Positions 1-9,829 of a DNA stretch of 64,000 nucleotides are shown piece after piece. The position numbers and the translations under genes were made by a program. The stretch is from Dyella dinghuensis (GTDB lineage Bacteria; Pseudomonadota; Gammaproteobacteria; Xanthomonadales; Rhodanobacteraceae): assembly GCF_003977615.1 (NCBI RefSeq), contig NZ_RYZR01000007.1, positions 620,001-684,000 of the forward strand, read 5' to 3'. The notes beneath the pieces were generated by a model, which was not told the origin of the DNA, searched no databases, and saw nothing but the letters and a program-made list of their open reading frames with translations. The first letter of the stretch is position 1; the number at the start of each line of letters is the position of its first letter.

Positions 1-1
1 G

Positions 2-1600
2 GAAGGCGAGATTGTCGTGCGTCCGGCGCGAACGGGCGAACCGCTCGCGTTGCTAGACGGTCGCACCGTCGAGTTGGATGACGACTTCCTCGTGGTCTCC
101 GATAGCCAGGGCGGCAGGGGTGCACGTGCCGTTGCGCTCGGCGGGATCATGGGTGGATCGGATACGCGCGTCACCGACGACACGCGCAACGTGTTTCTGG
201 AAGCCGCCCACTGGATTCCGTCGGCGATCATCGGCCGTAGCCGCAAGCTGGGCATGCATACCGATGCCGGGCATCGCTTCGAACGCGGCGTCGATCCGCA
301 ACTGCCTGGCATCGCCGTCGAATACGCGACGCGACTGATCCTCGACATCGCCGGTGGTGTTCCCGGTCCGCTGTTGGATGTCACCTTGCCGGAACACCTG
401 CAGTCGCCGAAGCCGATCCTGCTGCGCCGTGCGCGACTGGCGCGCGTGCTTGGCCTGACCGTTGCCGATGCTGAGGTCGTGCGCATCTTCACCGCGCTTG
501 GCATGAAGGTCGAAGCATTGGCCGATGGCTGGTCCGTCACCGCGCCAAGCCGCCGCTTCGACATCGAGCGCGAGGAGGACCTCATCGAAGAGGTTGCGCG
601 CATCCACGGCTATGAAAACATTCCTACGCACACGCCGGCTGGCGCGCTGACGCTCGCCGCCGAGCCCGAGGCGCGTCTCAATGAGCTGGCGGTGCGCGAA
701 CAACTGGCGGCGCGCGACTACTACGAAGCGGTGAACCTCGCCTTCATCGGCAACGATGTACTCCAGCGTTGGGGCATGACCGAGCAGCTGGTGCCGCTGG
801 CCAATCCGCTGTCGGCCGACCTCGCTGTGATGCGCCCCTCGCTGTTGCCAGGTCTGATCGTCGCGCTCTCGCACAATCGTGCCCGCCAGCAGGAGCGGGT
901 GCGCCTGTTCGAGCTGGGTCGCACGTTCCACATTGGCGAAGCTGCTGTTGCTCGCAAGGACGCGCCGACCGAGACTCCCACACTGGCCATCGTGGCCTGC
1001 GGGGCTGCGCAAGCCGAACAATGGGGCGAGACCGCCCGTCCACTGGACTTCTACGACCTCAAGGGCGACCTGGATGCCCTGATCGCCTGGGGCGGCGAGC
1101 CGCAGCGTTGGACCGTCCATGCCGACAGCCTGCCGGGGTGGCTGCATCCCGGGCGCAGTGCTCGCGTGGCGCGTGATGGCCACACCGTCGGCTACCTCGG
1201 TGCCCTGCATCCGCAACTGGCCAAGGCGCTGGATCTGGGGCCCGACGTCCACGTCCTGGAGCTGGCCCTCGATCCCTTGCTCGACCGCCGCCTGCCCAAA
1301 GCCCAGGCGGTGCCGCGCTTCCCGGCGGTCCGTCGCGACATCGCCGTTGATGTTCCTGAACAGGTAAGCTGGTCACAAATTGAACACGCCGTTCGGGGCA
1401 GCCTAGGAACCGCCCTCGTAGCGCTGCGTTTGTTTGACCGATACAGTGGAAAAGGGGTCGAAGCGGGCCGAAAGAGTCTCGCTATGGGCTTGATTTTGCA
1501 GGACGCTTCACGCACGCTTACCGACGACGACGCGGATCGCTGCGTTCGAAATGCAGTGGCTGCGTTGGAGGTTTCATGCGAGGCAAAATTGCGAGGGTAA
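2..1600 (+). CDS. pheT: Phenylalanine--tRNA ligase beta subunit, 5'-truncated by window edge
   Basis: This is the beta chain of the alpha2-beta2 phenylalanyl-tRNA synthetase, which charges tRNA-Phe in the cytoplasm. The frame is open from base 2, so the gene starts outside the window. About 530 C-terminal residues remain of a protein that is usually near 790, so the N-terminal tRNA-binding OB domain is missing. What remains includes the end of the B3/B4 editing region ([19 protein letters not shown]), a B5 domain ([20 protein letters not shown]) and the C-terminal ferredoxin-fold anticodon-binding domain ([15 protein letters not shown]). The stop is one base before ihfA, the classic pheST-ihfA arrangement in gammaproteobacteria, so the two are probably co-transcribed. 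Confidence 0.97.
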   Translation, partial: EGEIVVRPARTGEPLALLDGRTVELDDDFLVVSDSQGGRGARAVALGGIMGGSDTRVTDDTRNVFLEAAHWIPSAIIGRSRKLGMHTDAGHRFERGVDPQLPGIAVEYATRLILDIAGGVPGPLLDVTLPEHLQSPKPILLRRARLARVLGLTVADAEVVRIFTALGMKVEALADGWSVTAPSRRFDIEREEDLIEEVARIHGYENIPTHTPAGALTLAAEPEARLNELAVREQLAARDYYEAVNLAFIGNDVLQRWGMTEQLVPLANPLSADLAVMRPSLLPGLIVALSHNRARQQERVRLFELGRTFHIGEAAVARKDAPTETPTLAIVACGAAQAEQWGETARPLDFYDLKGDLDALIAWGGEPQRWTVHADSLPGWLHPGRSARVARDGHTVGYLGALHPQLAKALDLGPDVHVLELALDPLLDRRLPKAQAVPRFPAVRRDIAVDVPEQVSWSQIEHAVRGSLGTALVALRLFDRYSGKGVEAGRKSLAMGLILQDASRTLTDDDADRCVRNAVAALEVSCEAKLRG

Positions 1601-1601
1601 G

Positions 1602-1904
1602 ATGGCGGCGCTGACAAAGGCGGAGATGGCCGAGCGCCTCTTCCTCGAGGTGGGCCTTAACAAACGTGAAGCAAAAGAATTCGTGGACGCCTATTTCGAG
1701 GTGGTCCGCGAAGCGTTGGAAAGGGGCGAACAGGTCAAGCTGTCGGGATTTGGCAACTTCGACCTGCGGAAGAAGAACCAGCGACCCGGGCGTAATCCCA
1801 AGACGGGCGAGGAGATTCCGATCTCCGCCCGCCGCGTGGTGACGTTCCGGCCAGGACAGAAACTCAAGGTGCGAGTTGAGGGCTATGCTGGATCAGGGGA
1901 ATAA
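1602..1904 (+). CDS. ihfA: Integration host factor subunit alpha
   Basis: This is a 100-residue DNA-bending protein of the HU/IHF family. With IhfB it binds and sharply bends specific sites, which supports sigma-54 transcription, recombination and nucleoid structure. Typical features are the N-terminal helices ([23 protein letters not shown]), the core [20 protein letters not shown] with the minor-groove-inserting proline arm, and FRPGQKLK at the C-terminus. The ATG at 1602 matches the family length; a longer upstream reading would run into pheT. The 3' end overlaps the next gene by 20 bp, which suggests translational coupling. Confidence 0.97.
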   Translation: MAALTKAEMAERLFLEVGLNKREAKEFVDAYFEVVREALERGEQVKLSGFGNFDLRKKNQRPGRNPKTGEEIPISARRVVTFRPGQKLKVRVEGYAGSGE

Positions 1905-2241
1905 CACCGAACTGCCCGCCATACCGGCGAAGCGTTACTTCACCATCGGTGAGGTCAGCGATCTTTGCGGTGTGAAGCCGCACGTGCTTCGTTACTGGGA
2001 GCAGGAATTTCCTGCGCTGAACCCGGTCAAGCGCCGCGGCAATCGCCGGTATTACCAGCGCCACGACGTGCTGATGATCCGTCAGATCCGCTCCCTGCTG
2101 TACGACGAGGGTTTCACCATCACGGGCGCCCGCGCCCGTCTGGAAGGCCCGCAGGCTCGTATGGAAGCCAGCATGTCCCATCAGATCGTGCGTCAGGTAC
2201 GCATGGAGCTGGAAGAAGTGCTGGCACTGCTGCGCCGCTGA
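1885..2241 (+). CDS. MerR-family transcriptional regulator
   Basis: This is a 118-residue regulator. Residues about 14-80 form a MerR winged helix-turn-helix ([23 protein letters not shown], then [20 protein letters not shown]), followed by a short C-terminal helix likely to form the dimer coiled coil. There are no effector-domain cysteines, so it does not look like a metal-sensing MerR. The ATG at 1885 lies inside the end of ihfA. A MerR-like gene in this position is common in Pseudomonas and Xanthomonas, where it is usually of unknown function. The stop is 54 bp before the tRNA-Pro gene. Confidence 0.9.
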   Translation: MLDQGNNTELPAIPAKRYFTIGEVSDLCGVKPHVLRYWEQEFPALNPVKRRGNRRYYQRHDVLMIRQIRSLLYDEGFTITGARARLEGPQARMEASMSHQIVRQVRMELEEVLALLRR

Positions 2242-2269
2242 ACCCTACCGGCGGCAACATCCGAACTGC

Positions 2270-2275
2270 TACAAT
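2270..2275 (+). promoter_or_regulatory. Candidate -10 element of tRNA-Pro
   Basis: TACAAT lies 20 bp upstream of the mature tRNA 5' end. No good -35 box is visible at 16-18 bp, so this is a weak call. Confidence 0.35.
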
Positions 2276-2295
2276 TTCTTTCTTTGCCGAACAGT

Positions 2296-2372
2296 CGGGG
2301 CGTAGCGCAGCCTGGTAGCGCATTTGCCTGGGGGGCAAAGGGTCGTGGGTTCGAATCCCGCCGCCCCGACCA
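2296..2372 (+). tRNA. tRNA-Pro (anticodon GGG)
   Basis: This 77-nt gene has a perfect 7-bp acceptor stem (CGGGGCG/CGCCCCG), discriminator A and an encoded CCA at 2370-2372. The anticodon arm TTTGC-CTGGGGG-GCAAA carries anticodon GGG. The T arm contains GTTCGAATC. It reads proline codon CCC and probably CCU. It sits between a MerR gene and a hypothetical gene. No integrase or repeated tRNA 3' end is seen nearby, so there is no sign that it has been used as an attachment site. Confidence 0.97.
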
Positions 2373-2386
2373 ATTCGGAAAAGTGC

Positions 2387-2412
2387 AAAACGGCGCCTTG
2401 GCGCCGTTTTTT
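2387..2412 (+). terminator. Rho-independent terminator after tRNA-Pro (first copy)
   Basis: The stem AAAACGGCGCC/GGCGCCGTTTT with a 2-nt loop is followed by a T run, 15 bp after the tRNA end. Confidence 0.85.
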
Positions 2413-2424
2413 ATTTCAGGTGTT

Positions 2425-2446
2425 CGGCGCCTCGGCGCCGTTTTTC
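2425..2446 (+). terminator. Second tandem terminator after tRNA-Pro
   Basis: CGGCGCC-TC-GGCGCCG followed by TTTTT. It repeats the stem of the terminator just upstream (2387-2412), so it looks like a tandem duplication. Confidence 0.75.
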
Positions 2447-2540
2447 GTTTCCGCTGTTCGTCAAACGGACATGTACCTGTGGCACCAACGCGCTAGTCTC
2501 AACGGCACTGCTTCTTACCGTGCCGATAGGAGATCCGCTG

Positions 2541-3275
2541 ATGCCGTCGAACACCTGTCACCCGAATGCCCCGCACAAGAAACTGAAAGCGCCGGACTGG
2601 TACATCTCCTCGCTGATGCTCGATCGCGCGCTCGACGCCATCCTGCGCCGCGTCAAGAAGCTCGATCGCGATCATGACATCCCGTATCTCGCCGGCTACA
2701 GCCAGGACGGCAAGACGATCTACATCGATCGCCATCTGCCCAAGACATTCACCTTCCGCGGCCGCACCATCGAAGTGGATCGCTTTCTGATCCTGCACGA
2801 AGAAGTCGAGAAAACGCTGATCGACCAGCTTGGATTGCACTATCTGCATGCGCATCAGATCGCCACGCGCGCAGAAGAAGCTGCGGTGCACGCGCAGAAA
2901 ATCACATGGGAAGCGTATGACCGCTTCATGCAGAAGTACGTCAAGGCGATCGGCGATGAGCGGTTGACCAAGGTACCTGTCGACCTGGACCTGAAACCGT
3001 ACCGCGACTATCACGATTACGATTTGCTGCGGCAGATGGAAAAACACATCGAGCGTGTCGCTGGCACAAGCACGAAGCAGAAAACGGAATTGAAGAGCTA
3101 CGCTGACGCCTTCCGCGAGGAATTGCGTATCCAGCAACGCCACGCCTTGCATGCTCCCGAATCCGCAGATAAACACCGTAAGCCCGCCGCGAAGAAATCG
3201 ACTGGACCGAAGGCGAAGCCGGCCAAGACGGCTAAAACGACAAAGCGCCGTGTGGCAACCAAGAAAGCAAAATAA
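2541..3275 (+). CDS. Conserved hypothetical protein with lysine-rich C-terminal tail
   Basis: This is a 244-residue cytoplasmic protein whose family I do not recognise. The ATG at 2541 is preceded by AGGAG at suitable spacing. Residues about 1-200 look globular, charged and largely helical, with a conserved-looking central stretch (EVDRFLILHEEVEK, then LHYLHAHQIATRAEEAAVHA). That stretch is rich in His and Glu but has no HEXXH zinc motif. The last ~45 residues are a disordered Lys/Ala/Pro/Thr tail (AAKKSTGPKAKPAK, then TTKRRVATKKAK) like bacterial histone-H1-like or AlgP tails, so nucleic-acid binding is possible but not shown. It stands alone between tRNA-Pro and a convergent chemoreceptor gene. 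Confidence 0.8.
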   Translation: MPSNTCHPNAPHKKLKAPDWYISSLMLDRALDAILRRVKKLDRDHDIPYLAGYSQDGKTIYIDRHLPKTFTFRGRTIEVDRFLILHEEVEKTLIDQLGLHYLHAHQIATRAEEAAVHAQKITWEAYDRFMQKYVKAIGDERLTKVPVDLDLKPYRDYHDYDLLRQMEKHIERVAGTSTKQKTELKSYADAFREELRIQQRHALHAPESADKHRKPAAKKSTGPKAKPAKTAKTTKRRVATKKAK

Positions 3276-3285
3276 GAGGTGCTTA

Positions 3286-3319
3286 ACCGATCATCCCGGT
3301 GCGAGTCGGGATGATCGGT
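3286..3319. terminator. Hairpin between convergent genes
   Basis: ACCGATCATCCCG, a 7-8 nt loop, then CGGGATGATCGGT: a perfect 13-bp stem between the hypothetical gene (+) and the chemoreceptor gene (-). There is no strong T tract on either side, so terminator function is only probable. Confidence 0.55.
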
Positions 3320-3328
3320 GCAGATGCC

Positions 3329-4939
3329 TCATGCGGCTTTGGCCATGCTCGTGTCGGCTTGGACGTCATCGACTTTGAAGAACTGCACGCTGTCCACCAA
3401 CGAACGCGCACGCACTTGCACGGTATCGGCGGCGGCTGCGGCTTCCTCGACCAACGCAGCGTTGCTCTGCGTCACTTCATCCATCTGGCGAACGGCGCGG
3501 TTGACCTGTTGAATGCCGGCAGCCTGTTCGTGACTTTGCGTGGCGATAGAGCTGACGGTCTCCGCGACGTTATCGACGCTTTCGGACAACTTGCTGACCA
3601 TCCACTCCGCGCGGCCGATCATCTGCGTGCCGCTTTCGATGATAGTCACCGACTCTTCAATCAGCGTGCGGATCTCGCGCGACGCGGTGCGTGAACTACG
3701 AGCCAGCGACTGGACTTCCGCGGCCACGACATTGAAACCTTTACCGGCTTCGCCTGCGCGCGCGGCTTCCACGGATGCGTTCAGTGCCAGGATATGTGTC
3801 TGCGTCGCAATGCGATCCATGGTTTCGGTAATTTCGGTAATGCGCGATGCGACGTTTTGAACTTGCGTCATCGCACCAACCGCTTCCGTCATCGCCGTAC
3901 TGCTCTGACGTGCGATGGTCGATGCCGATTCGGCCAGCGAGCTTGCTTCGTGAGCGCGGCGCGCGTTGGCATTCACGCTATCGGTGAACTCCTGCATGGA
4001 CGCCGCCGTTTCTTCCAGCGCAGCGGCCTGTTCGCTGGTGCGTGCGGAAAGATCCTGGTTGCCGCTGGCGATTTGTTTCGTCGACGTCGAGATTTCGGTC
4101 GAACCGACACGAATCGTGTTGACCACGTCGCGCAGCTGGCCATTCATCACACCGAGCGCTGTCAGTAACTTGCCCGTTTCATCACGGCTGTCGACAATGA
4201 CTTCCGTGGAGAGATTTCCTTCCGCTACGGCCTGCGCCACTTTCACGGCGCGACTGATCGGCGCGGTGATGCTGTACGCCAGCAACCAGATGAAAATGCC
4301 GCCGGTGACGAGCGCGCAAAGCGCGACGCTGACAAGCAGTACGCAAGCATCATGGAATGCCTGCACACTTTCATCATCGATGCGTTTCGACGCCGCGGCA
4401 GCATCTTTCTTCATGTTCGCGACGAGGCCGTCGATCGCGGTTGTTGGCGCACGATCGATGCCTGCTACCAGGCCATCGACGACATGCACGCTCTTCTCGT
4501 CTTTTGCATCGTAATGCTGAATGGCGTCGAGATATTTCGTTCCAAGTTCGGCGTGTGTAGCCATCGCGGCATCGGCATCTTTGGTATCGATGCCGAGCGC
4601 ACTCATTTGCCCTTTCAGGTTCGCCAGATCGGTATTCACCGCGTTGCTTTGTTCAACGAAGGCATCGTGATATTTCTTGAAGCTATCCGGATCGGCACCG
4701 CGCAGCAGAAGGTCTTTCCACTCCTGTACCTGCTTTTTGAAATCGACCTGCGCAACACGCGCCGTGTCGACGGCGGAAGCATAAGCAGACGAGGTTGCGG
4801 TAGAGCGCACTTGAAGATCATGCGTGCGTGAAAGTCCGCGCCAGCCGCCGTAACCCACGGTCACGGTTGCGGCGAGCATCAACACACCCAGCAGTGCCAG
4901 GCGAAAAGCAATACGTAAGTCGCGAAATCGAAAAGTCAT
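3329..4939 (-). CDS. Methyl-accepting chemotaxis protein
   Basis: This is a 536-residue chemoreceptor. After N-terminal transmembrane helix 1 comes a periplasmic ligand domain of about 155 residues, helical in appearance (four-helix-bundle type), with transmembrane helix 2 near residues 190-215. A HAMP region ([19 protein letters not shown]) precedes the long coiled-coil signalling domain. The hairpin tip is [20 protein letters not shown] followed by [21 protein letters not shown], the CheA/CheW contact region. There is no NWETF-type CheR tether. The ATG at 4939 is preferred over a start at 4978 because the latter falls inside a candidate sigma-28 -10 element (4979-4986). The ligand cannot be inferred. 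Confidence 0.93.
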   Translation of the reverse strand: MTFRFRDLRIAFRLALLGVLMLAATVTVGYGGWRGLSRTHDLQVRSTATSSAYASAVDTARVAQVDFKKQVQEWKDLLLRGADPDSFKKYHDAFVEQSNAVNTDLANLKGQMSALGIDTKDADAAMATHAELGTKYLDAIQHYDAKDEKSVHVVDGLVAGIDRAPTTAIDGLVANMKKDAAAASKRIDDESVQAFHDACVLLVSVALCALVTGGIFIWLLAYSITAPISRAVKVAQAVAEGNLSTEVIVDSRDETGKLLTALGVMNGQLRDVVNTIRVGSTEISTSTKQIASGNQDLSARTSEQAAALEETAASMQEFTDSVNANARRAHEASSLAESASTIARQSSTAMTEAVGAMTQVQNVASRITEITETMDRIATQTHILALNASVEAARAGEAGKGFNVVAAEVQSLARSSRTASREIRTLIEESVTIIESGTQMIGRAEWMVSKLSESVDNVAETVSSIATQSHEQAAGIQQVNRAVRQMDEVTQSNAALVEEAAAAADTVQVRARSLVDSVQFFKVDDVQADTSMAKAA

Positions 4940-4978
4940 GGAGTTGCCGTAATAAAAAAGCCGACATAGGTAGGTCAT

Positions 4979-5006
4979 CTATCGGCAATAAAACGGGTTC
5001 GCTTGA
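4979..5006 (-). promoter_or_regulatory. Candidate sigma-28 (FliA) promoter of the chemoreceptor gene
   Basis: On the minus strand GCCGATAG (7/8 to GCCGATAA) lies 12 bp downstream of TCAAGCGA (4/8 to TAAAGTTT). A start point near 4972 would give a leader of about 33 nt before the ATG at 4939. The -10 is good and the -35 weak. Confidence 0.45.
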
Positions 5007-5016
5007 ATATGACAGC

Positions 5017-5045
5017 AAAAAACCCGCCTTTTCGGCGGGTTTTTG
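5017..5045 (-). terminator. Terminator of serA
   Basis: Read on the minus strand, ACCCGCC-GAAAA-GGCGGGT is followed by TTTTTTG. It is A/T-flanked on both sides, so it may work in both directions. It separates serA from the chemoreceptor gene. Confidence 0.85.
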
Positions 5046-5100
5046 AGTCTTTCGATTTGTTAAATGGTGCGCGTATCAGCCCGCGAAGAGATTGGCTCGA

Positions 5101-6333
5101 TCAATAAAGCACGCGCGTGCGCAGGGTGCCGGGGATAGCCGCTAGCTTGTCTCGCAGAGAGCCCGCCTGATTTTCATCGGCCGAAACATCGATAACGACA
5201 TAGCCCACTTCGGCATTCGTCTGCAGGAACTGCGCATCGATGTTCATGTTGCCGGCCGAGAACAATTCGTTGATGCGGGAAAGCACGCCCGGCACGTTGC
5301 GGTGAATATGCAGCAGGCGACGACTGCGCGGATGCTCGGGCAATGTCACTTCCGGGAAGTTCACTGCCGAAAGCGTCGAGCCGTTATCGCTGTAGCGCAC
5401 CAGCTTGCTGGCGACTTCGATGCCGATGTTGTCCTGCGCTTCCAGCGTGCTGCCGCCGATGTGCGGCGTAAGGATGACGTTATCCATGCCGATCAGCGGT
5501 GAAACGAACGGATCGTCGTTGCCCTGGGGTTCGACCGGGAACACGTCGATCGCGGCGCCAGCGATGTGCTCTTTGCGCAGCGCTTCCGCCAATGCGTCGA
5601 TGTCGACGACCGTACCACGCGATGCATTGATGAGCACCGCACCTTTCTGCATCTTTGCCAGCTCGCTCTGTCCCATCATCAATTTGGTGGAAGGGGTTTC
5701 TGGGACATGCAACGTGACAACATCGGCACGCTCAAGCAAATCGTCAAGGCTCGACGCCGCGCGAGCATTGCCGAGCGAAAGCTTCGATTCGATATCGTGG
5801 AAAATCACGCGCATGCCCAGACCTTCGGCAAGCAGGCCCACCTGCGTGCCAATGTGACCGTAGCCAACGATACCGATGATTTTGTCGCGCACTTCAAAAC
5901 TGCCCGAAGCGGACTTTGTCCAGCCGCCGCGATGACACAACGCGTTTTTGGAAGGAATGCCACGCAGCAGCATGATGGCTTCGGCAATCACCAGCTCCGC
6001 CACGCTGCGGGTGTTGGAGTAGGGCGCATTGAAGACGGGAATGCCAGCGCGTTGTGCCGAGGCAAGATCCACCTGATTGGTGCCGATGCAGTAACACCCG
6101 ATCGCGATAAGACGCTTGGCGTGTTCCAGCACGTCAGCGGTCAGATGAGTGCGCGAGCGGATACCGATGATATGTGCGTCAGCGATGCGCGCTTTCAACT
6201 CGTCGTCCGGCAAGGATTTGGTGTGATAGTCGATCTGGCTATAACCCGCGCGCTGAAAGGTATCCACAGCGGTACGACTGACGCCTTCGAGCAACAGCAC
6301 CTTGATGTCTTGCTTGGGGTACGAGGTTTTCAT
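5101..6333 (-). CDS. serA: D-3-phosphoglycerate dehydrogenase
   Basis: This cytoplasmic enzyme carries out the first step of serine synthesis, 3-phosphoglycerate + NAD+ to 3-phosphohydroxypyruvate. Starting at the ATG at 6333 gives 410 residues, the same length as E. coli SerA; the longer reading adds an atypical N-terminus. The Rossmann domain has GYGHIGTQVG near residue 155. The catalytic region shows INASRGTVVDI (Arg), DVFPVEP (Glu) and LTPHIGGST (His). A C-terminal ACT domain (about residues 335-410) is the usual serine-feedback site. It is divergent from a D-2-hydroxyglutarate-dehydrogenase-like flavoenzyme. SerA-type enzymes are known also to reduce 2-oxoglutarate to D-2-hydroxyglutarate, so the pairing makes biochemical sense. 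Confidence 0.96.
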   Translation of the reverse strand: MKTSYPKQDIKVLLLEGVSRTAVDTFQRAGYSQIDYHTKSLPDDELKARIADAHIIGIRSRTHLTADVLEHAKRLIAIGCYCIGTNQVDLASAQRAGIPVFNAPYSNTRSVAELVIAEAIMLLRGIPSKNALCHRGGWTKSASGSFEVRDKIIGIVGYGHIGTQVGLLAEGLGMRVIFHDIESKLSLGNARAASSLDDLLERADVVTLHVPETPSTKLMMGQSELAKMQKGAVLINASRGTVVDIDALAEALRKEHIAGAAIDVFPVEPQGNDDPFVSPLIGMDNVILTPHIGGSTLEAQDNIGIEVASKLVRYSDNGSTLSAVNFPEVTLPEHPRSRRLLHIHRNVPGVLSRINELFSAGNMNIDAQFLQTNAEVGYVVIDVSADENQAGSLRDKLAAIPGTLRTRVLY

Positions 6334-6442
6334 GGGGGCCGGGTATTTGGATGTCCAAACACTATGCCAGATTTTGCCGCGATGCAGCACTAGACGTTTA
6401 CGCCATGCGCTGGCAGGCTGGGAGCTTCACCACGGAGCTGTC

Positions 6443-7828
6443 ATGACCGATCACGCCATCGTCGATCTCGCCCGCCGTTTACCCCAGTTGCGCCTGCTTT
6501 CCGAGCCCGGCGATCTGGAGCATTACGGCCGCGACTGGACCCGGCGCTGGACACCTGCCCCACGGGCCATCGCGCTACCGGCGTCCAGCGACGAGGTGCA
6601 GGGCATCGTGCGCTGGGCCAACGAGCACAACGTCGCCATCGTGCCGTCGGGCGGCCGTACAGGGTTGTCGGGCGGGGCGGTGGCCGCCAATGGCGAGCTG
6701 GTGCTCAGTCTGGAGCGCATGAATCGCGTGCTGGGTTTCGACGCCGTGGATCGCACGCTGACGGTGCAGCCCGGCATCGCGCTGGAAGCGGTGCATGGTG
6801 CTGCACGCGAACATGGCCTGCTCTATCCGGTGGACTTCGCGGCGCGTGGTTCCTGTTCGATCGGCGGCAATATCGCCACCAATGCCGGCGGCATTCGTGT
6901 GATCCGTTATGGCAACACGCGCGAGTGGATCGCGGGTCTGAAAGTGGTGGCGGGCAACGGCGAGTTACTCGATCTCAATCGCGGCCTGATCAAAAACTCC
7001 AGCGGCTACGATTTGCGTCAACTGATGATTGGTTCGGAAGGCACGCTGGGCATTGTGGTGGAAGCGACGTTGCGATTGACCGATCCGCCCCCCACATCGC
7101 AAGTGATGTTGCTGGCATTGCCGACGATGGATGCGCTGATGGATGTCTTCGCACTGTTTCGTTCGCGACTGTCGTTGCAGGCTTTCGAGTTTTTTACCGA
7201 TGTTGCCTTGAAGCATGTGCTGGCGCACGGCGCGCAGCGCGCTATCGATGGCGATCATCCGTATTACGTGGTGACCGAATTCGAATCGCCCGATGAAAAA
7301 ACGCAGGACGCTGCACTGGCCGCGTTCGAGCACGGCGTGGAACAGGGTTGGATCAGCGACGGGGTGCTTGCGCAAAGCGATGCACAGGCGGCCGCGTTAT
7401 GGCGTTTGCGCGAAGGTATTACCGAAAGCCTGGCGCCTCACAAGCCCTACAAGAACGATGTCTCTGTGCGTATCGGTGCACTGCCGGTATTTCTTCACGA
7501 TATCCAGACGTTGCTCGCGCGCGAATATCCGCATATCGACGTCGTGTGGTTTGGTCATATCGGCGACGGCAACCTGCACATCAACGTGCTGAAGCCGGAG
7601 TCGCTGTCCGATGCGGATTTCATCGCGCAGTGCGAGCACGTCACCAAACTGCTGGCGGACACCTTGCATAAACATGGCGGCAGTATTTCAGCCGAGCACG
7701 GCATCGGTCTGGTCAAGCGCGCCTATTTGGAGAGCACGCGCAGCCCGGCGGAAATTGCGTTGATGCGAGGGATTCGTCAGGTTTTCGACCCACTGGGCAT
7801 TCTCAATCCGGGGAAGCTCTTCGCTTAA
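6443..7828 (+). CDS. FAD-linked oxidase, D-2-hydroxyglutarate / D-lactate dehydrogenase type
   Basis: This is a 461-residue flavoprotein of the GlcD/D2HGDH family. An N-terminal PCMH FAD-binding domain carries VPSGGRTGLSGGAV (about residues 70-83) and ARGSCSIGGNIATNAGGIRV. The C-terminal FAD-oxidase domain has the family signature HIGDGNLHINVL and ends in SAEHGIGLVKR and FDPLGILNPGKLF. The start used is the ATG at 6443, which gives a typical N-terminus. It is divergent from serA. D2HGDH is known in Pseudomonas to remove the D-2-hydroxyglutarate made by SerA and pull serine synthesis forward. That role is inferred from context; glycolate or D-lactate oxidation cannot be excluded by motif alone. 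Confidence 0.88.
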   Translation: MTDHAIVDLARRLPQLRLLSEPGDLEHYGRDWTRRWTPAPRAIALPASSDEVQGIVRWANEHNVAIVPSGGRTGLSGGAVAANGELVLSLERMNRVLGFDAVDRTLTVQPGIALEAVHGAAREHGLLYPVDFAARGSCSIGGNIATNAGGIRVIRYGNTREWIAGLKVVAGNGELLDLNRGLIKNSSGYDLRQLMIGSEGTLGIVVEATLRLTDPPPTSQVMLLALPTMDALMDVFALFRSRLSLQAFEFFTDVALKHVLAHGAQRAIDGDHPYYVVTEFESPDEKTQDAALAAFEHGVEQGWISDGVLAQSDAQAAALWRLREGITESLAPHKPYKNDVSVRIGALPVFLHDIQTLLAREYPHIDVVWFGHIGDGNLHINVLKPESLSDADFIAQCEHVTKLLADTLHKHGGSISAEHGIGLVKRAYLESTRSPAEIALMRGIRQVFDPLGILNPGKLFA

Positions 7829-8881
<1,053 letters not shown>

Positions 8882-8890
8882 TCAGATTCC

Positions 8891-9050
8891 CCTCGCCGTC
8901 ATTCCGGCGAAGGCCGGAATCCAGTGTCGTCGGTATAGAACCGAGCCTTATCGCCGGGCGATGCACCTTCACAACGGGCGCCCGGGTGATGAGGTGTTGC
9001 TTTAGCGATAACGCCACTGGATTCCGGCCTTCGCCGGAATGACGGTGAGG
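8891..9050. repeat. REPIN-like palindromic repeat, copy 1
   Basis: The two ~36-bp ends are inverted copies of each other, CGTCATTCCGGCGAAGGCCG... on the left and ...CGGCCTTCGCCGGAATGACG on the right. Each arm is itself a hairpin (ATTCCGGC-4 nt-GCCGGAAT). The interior contains CCTTATCGCCG, shared with the second copy at 35834-35987. There is no coding capacity. The structure (two inverted REP-like hairpins around a short spacer) fits a REPIN or small non-autonomous element. Confidence 0.8.
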
Positions 9051-9083
9051 CGATTGGGGGTGTTTTGGCGGAAGTGCTGTGTC

Positions 9084-9728
9084 TCAATCTGCGGCAGGCA
9101 ACTGCTTTGTGCCAAATATCTTGTCACCCGCGTCGCCAAGGCCAGGCAAAATGTAGCCGTGCTCATTGAGCCGCTCATCGATCGACGCGGTATAGATCTC
9201 AACATCCGGATGCGCCGCCTCAATCCGTTTGAGACCTTCCGGCGCCGCAACCAGAAATAGACCCTTGATCCGTTTGCACCCAGCGGCCTTGAGCATATCC
9301 ACCGTCGCAACCAACGTCCCCGCCGTCGCCAGCATCGGATCAACAATCAGCGCAATGCGTTCATCCATGCGCCCCGTCAGCTTTTCGTAGTACGTCATTG
9401 GCTCAAGCGTTTGCTCGTTGCGCTGCAAGCCAACGACGCTGACCTTCGCCGCCGGTATCAACTCAAGCACACCCGGCAACATGCCCAATCCTGCACGCAG
9501 AATCGGTACGATCGTGATCTTCTTGCCCTTGATCTGCTGCACGCGCACAGGCCCCGCCCAACCTTCGATCTGTGCTTCGACGGTCTCCAGATCCTTGGTT
9601 GCTTCGTAAGTCAGTAGTGATCCCACTTCGGATGCCAGCTCACGAAATTCCTTCGTGCTGATGCCGGCGCGGCGCATCAGGCCGAGTTTGTGCTGAATCA
9701 GCGGATGACGAACTTCGACGATCTTCAT
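9084..9728 (-). CDS. upp: Uracil phosphoribosyltransferase
   Basis: This 214-residue cytoplasmic salvage enzyme converts uracil and PRPP to UMP. It shows the family start [19 protein letters not shown], the PRPP-binding loop [17 protein letters not shown] (about residues 125-141) and the uracil-binding C-terminus [17 protein letters not shown]. Length is normal (E. coli 208). There is no uraA permease beside it. It appears to be a single-gene unit running toward the REPIN-like element. Confidence 0.96.
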   Translation of the reverse strand: MKIVEVRHPLIQHKLGLMRRAGISTKEFRELASEVGSLLTYEATKDLETVEAQIEGWAGPVRVQQIKGKKITIVPILRAGLGMLPGVLELIPAAKVSVVGLQRNEQTLEPMTYYEKLTGRMDERIALIVDPMLATAGTLVATVDMLKAAGCKRIKGLFLVAAPEGLKRIEAAHPDVEIYTASIDERLNEHGYILPGLGDAGDKIFGTKQLPAAD

Positions 9729-9774
9729 GGGAAGCGCGCTTGGTGGGGATGTCGCGCAAGCATAGCCGCAAATG

Positions 9775-9806
9775 AAAAGGGCGCCGCCTATGATGGCGAC
9801 GCCCTG
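9775..9806 (-). terminator. Terminator of the psiF-like gene
   Basis: On the minus strand AGGGCGTCGCC-ATCATA-GGCGGCGCCCT is followed by TTTC. The stem has one mismatch and lies 25 bp after the stop of the psiF-like gene. Confidence 0.75.
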
Positions 9807-9829
9807 GAACCTCTAGCGTACAGCGACCC

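Noticed and set aside
53-1252. 399-residue open frame antisense to pheT
   Set aside because: High-GC shadow of a clear conserved gene; no motif, no ribosome site, biased composition.
2296-2540. Genomic-island attachment at tRNA-Pro
   Set aside because: No integrase, no repeated tRNA 3' end and no phage genes downstream.
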